Source of the DNA: Deltaproteobacteria bacterium | Lineage (GTDB): Bacteria > Desulfobacterota > Deferrimicrobia > Deferrimicrobiales > Deferrimicrobiaceae | Length of the DNA: 16,981 nucleotides | Assembly: GCA_025357175.1 (NCBI GenBank) | Contig: JANXPS010000067.1 | Location: forward strand, 1-16,981 | Direction of reading: 5' to 3' | Shown: piece after piece, positions 8,329 through 14,059 of the stretch | How positions within the stretch are numbered: the stretch's first letter is position 1 | How the letters are laid out: each line of letters starts with the position of its first letter | Notes under the pieces: generated by a model | The model's input: only the letters and a program-made list of their open reading frames with translations | Told to the model about the DNA's origin: nothing | Databases searched by the model: none | Made by a program: the position numbers and the translations under genes

Positions 8329-9768
8329 TTGCTGTACGCGTTCGTCCTCTTTCCGCTGGTCGGCGCCCTCGCCGCCTGGGTGATCCCATCCCAGCGACTG
8401 CGTCCGCGGATTCTACCCGTGGTCGGGGCGGTCCACCTGGCGATCACGCTCGCCGTCCTGGCCGATACCCCCCCCCTGTCGCCGGAAGGGTGGGTCGGGC
8501 TCGATCCGCTCGGGAAGATCGTGCTGCTGAGCATCAGCCTCCTGTTCCTCGCGTGCGCGGTCTACGCGGTCGGCTACCTCGCCTACCGGCAGGAGCGCTC
8601 GAACCGCGTTCTCTGCATGGGCGTCCTGGTCTGCCTCTCCGCGATGACGCTGGTCACGATGTCCCGCCACCTGGGGCTGCTATGGGTCGCGCTCGAGACG
8701 ACCACCGTTTCGATGGCGCCGCTGGTCTACTTCAACAAGAACGCCCGCTCCATCGAGGCGACCTGGAAATACCTGCTCATCTGCTCGGTCGGCATCGCGC
8801 TGGCGCTGCTCGGGCTGTTCTTCCTCGCCTACTCCACGATCGTGGCCGGGCAGATCGAACCGACGCTGCTGCTCGACCCGCTGATCGCATCCGCCGGGAA
8901 GCTTCATCCCGCGTGGCTCCACGCCGCCTTCATCTTCCTGCTGGTCGGCTTCGGCTCCAAGATGGGACTGGCGCCGCTGCACACATGGAAACCCGACGCC
9001 TACGGCGAGGCGCCGGGGCTGGTCGGCGCGCTCCTGTCGGGGGGATTGGTCAACTGCGCCTTCCTGGCGGTGCTGCGCGTCTACCAGATCTGCGCCGCGT
9101 CGGGCGCCGAGCTGGTCTTCTTCCGGAACGCGCTCATGGCGCTCGGATTCGTCTCGATGGCGTTCGCCGCGGTCTTCATGGTGCGGCAGACCGACTTCAA
9201 GCGGATGCTCGCCTGGTCGAGCGTCGAGCACGTCGGAATCCTGGCCGTCGCGCTCGGGCTGGGGAAGGGCGCGTTGTTCGGCGCGCTGTTCCACGTCCTC
9301 AACAACGGGCTGTCCAAGGGAGTGCTGTTCCTCTCCTCGGGCAACATCCATCGGTCCTACAACAGCAAGACCACCGACGTCGTGCGGGGCGCCCTGCGGC
9401 GGCTGCCCTGGTCCGGGGCGCTCTTCCTCGCGGGCTTCATCGCGATCACCGGTTCGCCGCCCTTCTCGCCCTTCCTGAGCGAGTACCAGATCGTCTCCAG
9501 CGCGTTCATGCAGGGCAGCGGACGGGCGGGCGCGGCGTTCCTGCTGCTGCTGGCGGTCGTCTTCATCGGGATGGCCTCGACGGTCCTGCCGCTCGTCCTG
9601 GGCGATCCCCCGAAAGAGCTCCAGGCAAGCGAATACCGCGAACGCTTCCTCACCGTCGGGCCGCCCCTGTTCCTGATGGGAATCATCCTGATGCTGGGGG
9701 TCTGGATCCCCGAACCGCTCCTGGTTCTCCTTCGCGACGGGGCCGCGCTTCTGGAGGCGACGCGATGA
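8329..9768 (+). CDS. HyfF-like proton-conducting membrane subunit (TTG start)
   Basis: The 479-residue antiporter-like membrane protein is the third NuoL/M/N-type subunit of the locus and matches the HyfF branch. Landmarks are Glu123 (LLWVALETTTVSMAPL), Lys211 (GFGSKMGLAPLHTWKPDAYG) and SVEHVGILAVALGLG, so the proton-path residues are kept. The start is TTG 8329: AGAGGAG lies 7 nt upstream, the predicted N terminus (LYAFVLFPLVGALAAW) is a proper first membrane helix, and the codon follows the previous stop after one base. The 3' end overlaps the next gene's start (ATGATG around TGA at 9766-9768), consistent with translational coupling. Confidence 0.92.
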   Translation: MLYAFVLFPLVGALAAWVIPSQRLRPRILPVVGAVHLAITLAVLADTPPLSPEGWVGLDPLGKIVLLSISLLFLACAVYAVGYLAYRQERSNRVLCMGVLVCLSAMTLVTMSRHLGLLWVALETTTVSMAPLVYFNKNARSIEATWKYLLICSVGIALALLGLFFLAYSTIVAGQIEPTLLLDPLIASAGKLHPAWLHAAFIFLLVGFGSKMGLAPLHTWKPDAYGEAPGLVGALLSGGLVNCAFLAVLRVYQICAASGAELVFFRNALMALGFVSMAFAAVFMVRQTDFKRMLAWSSVEHVGILAVALGLGKGALFGALFHVLNNGLSKGVLFLSSGNIHRSYNSKTTDVVRGALRRLPWSGALFLAGFIAITGSPPFSPFLSEYQIVSSAFMQGSGRAGAAFLLLLAVVFIGMASTVLPLVLGDPPKELQASEYRERFLTVGPPLFLMGIILMLGVWIPEPLLVLLRDGAALLEATR

Positions 9769-11285
9769 TGCGCGGGATGGGCATACTCGGGAACGGGACG
9801 GCTCTGCCGCTCGACGAAATTCCGGTCGTCGCCCCGGACCGCTTTTTCACGCAGGTGCCTGATGCGCTTGCCGGCGGGCTGCGCCTCGCGTCGTTCTTCG
9901 GCGCTTCGGCCGATGGCGGTCAGACCGCCCTTTATGCCGTTTTCGCCTCCAAGGCGGAAGGCACCCTCGGCGTCGTATCGACGCGCGTGAACGACTCGTT
10001 CCCGTCGCTTTCGCGACGCTTTCCGCAACTTTCGCTCTTCGAACGGGAGATCGCCGAGCAGTTCGGCGTCGTCCCGGCCGGCCACCCGTGGTTCAAGCCG
10101 CTCCGGTTCCATCGGGCATGGACTCCCGGACGCGACGCGTGGGAACGCCCCGAAAACGCCGACATCCCGGCCGGCGTCATGGACTATTACCGGGTCGAGG
10201 GCGAGGAGGTGCACGAGGTCGCTGTCGGGCCGGTGCACGCGGGGATCATCGAACCGGGTCACTTCCGGTTCCAGTGCCACGGTGAGCACGTGTTCCACCT
10301 CGAGATATCGCTCGGTTACCAGCATCGGGGAATCGAGCGGCAGACGATCGGCGGGCCGCACCCGAAGACTCCCTACATGATGGAAACGGCGGCGGGCGAC
10401 ACCACCGTCGGCCACATGCAGGCGTACTGCATGGTGATCGAGGCGCTCTCGGGATGTCCGGCGCCGGCCCGCGCCGAGGCGCTTCGCGGAATCGCCCTCG
10501 AGTTCGAGCGGCTGGCCAACCACGTCGGCGACCTGGGCGCCATCGCGGGCGACATCGGCTACCTGCCCACCGCCTCGTTCTGCGGAAGAATCCGGGGCGA
10601 CATCCTCAACCTGACCGCCGTCCTGTGCGGAAGCCGGTTCGGACGCGGCCTCGTCCGGCCGGGGGGCACCGGATTCGACTGCGAACCGGCGATGGTCGAA
10701 GAGCTTCTCCAGCGGATCGCCGGGATTCGCAACGACCTCTCCAACGCCGTGTCGCTGTTGTGGAATACACCGTCGGTCATGGCCCGCCTCGAAAACACCG
10801 GCACCCTCGCGGCGGAAAGCGCCCGGGAACTGGGGATGGTCGGGCCCGCGGCGCGCGCGTGCGGACTCAACCGGGACGTGCGGCGCGACCACCCCTTCGG
10901 AATCTACCGGATGGCGCAGATTCCGGTGGCCACCGCCCACCATGGGGACGTCTGCGCCCGGACGATGGTGCGCTGGACGGAGTGCGAAAAATCGTTCGAT
11001 TTCGTGGAAGAGCTTCTCCGGCAACTGCCGGGGGGAATCGTCTGGAAAACCCCTGGGCCACTGGCGGAGAACCGGCTGTCGGTCGCGCTGACCGAAGGCT
11101 GGCGCGGCGAAATCTGCCACGTGGCCATGACGGACGGGGTTGGCCGCTTCTCCCGTTACAAGATCACCGACCCTTCGTTCCACAACTGGCCCGGACTCGC
11201 CCTGGCGCTCCGGGGACAGCAGATCTCCGACTTCCCGCTCTGCAACAAGAGCTTCAACCTCTCCTACTGCGGATTCGACCTGTGA
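9765..11285 (+). CDS. Ehr-type large subunit (NuoC-NuoD / HycE-HyfG-like) lacking Ni-Fe ligands
   Basis: The 506-residue protein fuses a NuoC-like domain (about 1-120; FEREIAEQFGVVPAGHPW at 92-109) to a NuoD/hydrogenase-large-subunit domain (LGYQHRGIERQ at 183-193). In [NiFe] hydrogenases the first ligand motif is CGICGxxH. Here residues 210-217 read AGDTTVGH, so Ala210 and Thr213 replace both cysteines while His217 is kept. The C-terminal DPCxxC motif is replaced by NLSYCG (498-503), in which neither expected ligand position is Cys. The protein therefore should not bind a Ni-Fe centre, like the energy-converting-hydrogenase-related (Ehr) proteins known from Geobacter and like complex I NuoD. 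GGAGG lies 7 nt before ATG 9765. Its true reaction is unknown; coupling of electron transfer to ion pumping is inferred from its partners. Confidence 0.92.
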   Translation: MMRGMGILGNGTALPLDEIPVVAPDRFFTQVPDALAGGLRLASFFGASADGGQTALYAVFASKAEGTLGVVSTRVNDSFPSLSRRFPQLSLFEREIAEQFGVVPAGHPWFKPLRFHRAWTPGRDAWERPENADIPAGVMDYYRVEGEEVHEVAVGPVHAGIIEPGHFRFQCHGEHVFHLEISLGYQHRGIERQTIGGPHPKTPYMMETAAGDTTVGHMQAYCMVIEALSGCPAPARAEALRGIALEFERLANHVGDLGAIAGDIGYLPTASFCGRIRGDILNLTAVLCGSRFGRGLVRPGGTGFDCEPAMVEELLQRIAGIRNDLSNAVSLLWNTPSVMARLENTGTLAAESARELGMVGPAARACGLNRDVRRDHPFGIYRMAQIPVATAHHGDVCARTMVRWTECEKSFDFVEELLRQLPGGIVWKTPGPLAENRLSVALTEGWRGEICHVAMTDGVGRFSRYKITDPSFHNWPGLALALRGQQISDFPLCNKSFNLSYCGFDL

Positions 11286-11301
11286 CCAATCGCCTGATGA
11301 T

Positions 11302-11501
11302 GGATCATCTGGTATCCCCTCCCCCCATTCGGGTGACGTACCGGATTTCCGTCTCGCACCGAGAGCGTCGATGCGCCGCGCCGGCAAGACGCGCGACTGA
11401 GGCGTACTTTCAAGTACGGCGCAAGATGCGCAACGCAGCCGGAGGGGATGCAGCGGCGGTCGAATGCGACCGGAATTGGGGGAGGGGGTACTAGATGATC
11501 C
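11302..11501. repeat. ~200-bp palindromic repeat element inside the Ehr-like operon
   Basis: The spacer between the large- and small-subunit genes is bounded by inverted arms: 11302-11334 (starting GGATCATCTGGTA) and 11470-11501 (ending AGATGATCC). By eye, about 29 of 34 aligned positions match. The centre holds a perfect hairpin, CGTACTT-TC-AAGTACG (11403-11418). No open frame of note lies within it. The right arm contains a purine-rich Shine-Dalgarno (GGAGGGGG, 11481-11488) and the ATG (11495) used by the downstream gene. From memory it resembles dispersed intergenic palindromes of Geobacter-type genomes, which I cannot verify. It could fold in the mRNA and change the ratio of the two subunits. 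I see no clear target-site duplication. Confidence 0.75.
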
Positions 11502-12259
11502 GGGCTATATTGGCGCGCCTCAAGCAGGGGCACCGGACGATGGACTACCCCCGGGTACCGATCGCGCTGCCGCCCCGCTTCCGCGGCTATCCGCGTCTTG
11601 ACTCCTCCCTTTGTCCGGAAAAGTGCCGGGCATGCACCGACGCCTGCCCGTACGGCGCGATCACCCGCGACCCGCGCCTGCGCCTCGACATGGGCAAATG
11701 CCTGTTCTGCCCCGAATGTACCCGGGCATGCCCGCACGGCGCCATCGCCTTCGGCAACGACGCGCGCCTTTCGGCGAATCGCCGGGACGAGCTGGTGATC
11801 GACGGGGAGGAGGAACGAAGGATGGCGGCGGCGATGGGCAGGGAACTGCTCTCCCTGTTCGGCCGCTCGATCAAGTTCCGCGAGGTGAGCGCGGGGGGCT
11901 GCAACGCCTGCGAGGCCGATACCAACGTCCTTTCGACGGTCGGCTGGGACCTGGGCCGCTTCGGCATCCAGTTCGTCGCCGGGCCGCGGCACGCCGACGG
12001 GCTCTGGATCACCGGGCCGGTGTCGCAGAACATGAAAGAGGCGGTGCTCAAGACCTGGGAGGCGATTCCCGCGCCGAAGATCGTCGTTGCGTGCGGTGCC
12101 TGCGCGATCGCGGGCGGCCCCTTCGCGGGCTCGACCGAGGCATGCGGGGGGATCGAGGGGATCCTGCCGGTCGACCTCTACATCCCGGGATGCCCGCCCC
12201 ACCCGCTGACCATCCTGGACGGCTTGCTGAGGCTTCTGGGGAAGATCAGGAAACCCTGA
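11495..12259 (+). CDS. Ehr-type small subunit: 2x[4Fe-4S] ferredoxin fused to NuoB/HyfI-like domain
   Basis: The 254-residue protein joins what are two subunits in Hyf (HyfH and HyfI). The N-terminal ferredoxin part has Cys40, 44, 47, 51 and Cys69, 72, 75, 79. The NuoB-like part has GGCNACE (Cys136, Cys139), GACAIAGG (Cys203) and IPGCPPHPLTIL (Cys233), the ligand set expected for the cluster that passes electrons to the large subunit. The start ATG 11495 gives MIRAILARLKQGHRTMDYP, an N terminus typical of such proteins as I know them, and GGAGG lies 9 nt upstream. ATG 11540 is an alternative with a weaker AGGGG. The first ferredoxin motif has Cys-x3-Cys instead of Cys-x2-Cys at its start. Its 3' end overlaps the opposite-strand selD by 14 bp. 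Confidence 0.92.
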   Translation: MIRAILARLKQGHRTMDYPRVPIALPPRFRGYPRLDSSLCPEKCRACTDACPYGAITRDPRLRLDMGKCLFCPECTRACPHGAIAFGNDARLSANRRDELVIDGEEERRMAAAMGRELLSLFGRSIKFREVSAGGCNACEADTNVLSTVGWDLGRFGIQFVAGPRHADGLWITGPVSQNMKEAVLKTWEAIPAPKIVVACGACAIAGGPFAGSTEACGGIEGILPVDLYIPGCPPHPLTILDGLLRLLGKIRKP

Positions 12260-13370
12260 GGATCGACGGGGCGGAAGGATCAGCCGGCAACGTCCGCCCG
12301 ATGCGCCATCCCGTCTCGCCCGCGTCGGCCAGCGCCGACATCAGCCTGTCGGCACGCTCCTCGGGCACGAACATCAGCAGGCCGCCCGAAGTCTGCGGGT
12401 CCGCGAGCAACAGTTTCAGCGCCTCGGGAACCTTCCCGTCGAAAGCGACCTTCTGACCCAATCCCGACAGCATTTCCCGCGTTCCGGCCGGGATCGGCCG
12501 AAAGCCGAACCACCGGTGAAGCAGCGCCGCGCCCGGAACGGGCCGCCCCGAAATCCGGGGGAGCGTCTTCGTCGCGAGCAGTTCCACGGCTCCGGGCAGC
12601 ACCGGCACCGCCGGATAATCGAGTTCGGCGCGCACCCCGCTCGCGTCGAGCACCTCAAAGAGGTGTCCCAGCAAACCGTAACCGCTGACGTCGGTGGCGG
12701 TGCTGATCCCGACCTCCCGCCCCGCGCGTCCCGCGGCCGCGTTAAGCCGCAGCATCGACCGGACTGCAGCCTCGGCCACCGCCTCGGACGCGATGCGCCA
12801 CTTGATCCCGGTCGCCACGACGCCGGTTCCGAGCGGCTTGGTCAGGACGATCACGTCGCCGGGCTTCGCCCCGCTGTTTCGCCAGATTGCCCCCGGGTTG
12901 ACGCTCCCGGTCACCGACAGTCCGAACTTGGGTTCCCTGTCGCGGACGGTATGGCCGCCGACGATGCAGATTCCCGCTTCCTTCGCCTTGTCGGCCGCGC
13001 CGGCCATGACGTCGGCCAGCATCGGGAACGTCCCGGCGTCGCCCGGGAAAGCCGCGATCGCCAGCGCGAAAAGCGGTTCGCCCCCCATCGCGTAGACGTC
13101 CGAAAGCGAATTGGCGGCCGCGATGGCGCCGTACTGGTACGGATCGTCGACGATCGGCGTGAAGAAGTCGAGCGTGGACACCAGGGCGAGATCGTCCGAA
13201 AGCGAGTACACGGCGGCATCGTCGGCCTGGGAATTGCCGACCAGCACCCGTGGATCATCGACCGGCGGGAGCGCTGAAAGTATCCGGGCAAGGGACCCCT
13301 GCCCCACTTTCGACGCTCAACCCGCGCAGGACGAGAGATGCGTCAGGAAGATCCGCTTCCGGTCACTCAT
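12246..13370 (-). CDS. selD: Selenide, water dikinase (selenophosphate synthetase), predicted selenoprotein with Sec18
   Basis: It makes selenophosphate from selenide and ATP for selenocysteine and selenouridine synthesis. The body is clear: GNSQADDAAVY, STLDFFTPIVDDPYQYG, SDVYAMGG, GYGLLGHL and DPQTSGGLL. The uninterrupted frame begins only at a GTG (13307) and lacks the N-terminal catalytic loop. Reading upstream, the frame continues through a TGA (13317-13319) to ATG 13370, giving MSDRKRIFLTHLSSCAG-U-ASK. This places Sec at the position of the catalytic Cys/Sec of SelD, and AAGGAGG lies 10 nt before that ATG. With the extension the protein has 374 residues, normal for SelD; without it about 20 N-terminal residues including the active site would be lost. 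A SECIS-like hairpin follows the TGA. It converges on the Ehr-like operon and is divergent from the acetate-transport operon. Confidence 0.93.
13286..13304 (-). promoter_or_regulatory. Bacterial SECIS-like hairpin of selD
   Basis: On the coding (minus) strand the sequence GGGCA-GG-GGTC-CC-T-TGCCC can form a stem of five pairs, a bulged T (U), two more G-C pairs and a GGUC tetraloop. The loop G-U lies at nucleotides 21-22 after the in-frame TGA. In the known bacterial SECIS of E. coli fdhF, the loop is also GGUC, with a bulged U and the loop G-U about 20 nt after the UGA. The form and distance agree with SelB recognition. It codes at the same time for the residues after Sec18. Confidence 0.8.
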
Positions 13371-13500
13371 CTCGCAAGAACCTCCTTTCACCCGGCGAGA
13401 GCCGGCGGACTAACAGCGTTACGGACAGGGTACCACCAATCGGTCTCCGCCAGGCAACCCTTCCGAAAACGCCAATGAAATCATGAGCGTCTCCAAATAC

Positions 13501-13508
13501 TGTATACA
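13501..13508. promoter_or_regulatory. TGTATACA palindrome, candidate operator
   Basis: The perfect 8-bp palindrome TGTATACA, within ACTGTATACAAT, lies 22 bp upstream of the -35 box at 13531. Operators of GntR-family regulators often have such a TGTATACA-like core. The position fits an activator or repressor site for the acetate-uptake operon, selD, or both. Short palindromes arise by chance in AT-rich patches, so confidence is low. Confidence 0.3.
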
Positions 13509-13530
13509 ATAAAACTACGTTACTTTTTTC

Positions 13531-13560
13531 TTGACTCCCTCCTTGCCTTCCGGTAAAAAT
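13531..13560 (+). promoter_or_regulatory. Sigma-70-type promoter of the DUF485-actP operon
   Basis: TTGACT (13531-13536) is followed after 17 bp by TAAAAA(T) (13554-13560). This is the best promoter match in the window and lies in an AT-rich island. Transcription would start near 13567, leaving a leader of about 180 nt before the DUF485 gene. A hairpin AGTTTT-GGAGAGT-AAAACT (13569-13587) would lie at the very 5' end of the transcript. Confidence 0.65.
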
Positions 13561-13700
13561 GGTGCCATAGTTTTGGAGAGTAAAACTTCATTTCCACGAG
13601 GGGAGGTGGTCACCGGCAGCCGGGCACACGAGAACGATGGGTTTACCTGGCAGGCAACCACTCACGGCAGCTTACGGAATAATCCCGAAAGGAGAAATGC

Positions 13701-13748
13701 ATGACACCCGCAACGCTCCAACATTTTGATAGAGGAGGAACAAGATGA
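13701..13748 (+). CDS. Possible 15-residue leader peptide
   Basis: ATG 13701 is preceded by AAAGGAG with a 6-nt spacer and reads MTPATLQHFDRGGTR. Its TGA (13746-13748) overlaps the ATG (13745) of the DUF485 gene as ATGA. The strong ribosome-binding site and the overlapping stop-start suggest a translated leader that couples to the next gene. The DUF485 gene's own Shine-Dalgarno (GAGGAGG) lies within the small frame. I do not recognise the peptide, and no run of one amino acid suggests attenuation. It may also be chance. Confidence 0.35.
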   Translation: MTPATLQHFDRGGTR

Positions 13749-14053
13749 GCAAGAATGCCCACCAAATCCTCGAAGACCCCGAATTCAAGGCGCTGAAATC
13801 CCAGAAAGACACCATTTCCGCCATCCTGACGATCGTCGAACTGGTGCTCTATTTCGGCTTCATCGCGCTCGTCGCCTACAACAAGCCGTTCCTCGCGCAG
13901 AAACTGTCCGACGATGCGGCGATGACCATCGGCATTCCGATCGCCATCGGCGTGATCGTGCTGTCATGGGTGCTGACCGGCGTCTACATCTTCTGGGCGA
14001 ACAGCAAATACGACGTCATGGTCAAGAACGTTAAAGACCGGGTCGGGGGGTGA
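13745..14053 (+). CDS. DUF485-family inner-membrane protein (YjcH-like)
   Basis: The 102-residue protein has a hydrophilic N terminus (ILEDPEFKALKSQK, the DUF485 signature region) and two membrane helices (about 25-47 and 60-84). Members of this family are nearly always encoded just upstream of acetate/monocarboxylate symporters of the ActP type, as here, and are thought to be accessory to the transporter; a direct role is not established. GAGGAGG lies about 6 nt before ATG 13745. The symporter gene follows after 6 bp, so the two are surely cotranscribed. Confidence 0.9.
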   Translation: MSKNAHQILEDPEFKALKSQKDTISAILTIVELVLYFGFIALVAYNKPFLAQKLSDDAAMTIGIPIAIGVIVLSWVLTGVYIFWANSKYDVMVKNVKDRVGG

Positions 14054-14059
14054 TCGAAT

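Larger units (their letters stand above)
13371..13744. other. Divergent intergenic region between selD and the DUF485-actP operon
   Basis: This stretch has no convincing large gene. It holds the selD ribosome-binding site (minus strand, 13381-13387), an AT-rich island (about 13496-13560) with the palindrome TGTATACA (13501-13508), a plus-strand promoter and a ~180-nt leader with a hairpin and a possible 15-codon reading frame. A second possible leader frame, ATG 13637 to a TGA ending at 13729 (30 codons), has no good ribosome-binding site. I could not fix a promoter for selD. Confidence 0.7.

Noticed and set aside
8490..9764. Long in-frame extension upstream of the large subunit gene
   Set aside because: It only reflects the absence of stops in another frame of the HyfF-like gene. 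The true start at 9765 has GGAGG 7 nt upstream and the residues upstream of it are not protein-like.
9357..11387. Minus-strand 676-codon open frame opposite the large subunit
   Set aside because: It is antisense to a gene with clear family motifs, has a biased composition and no recognisable domain.
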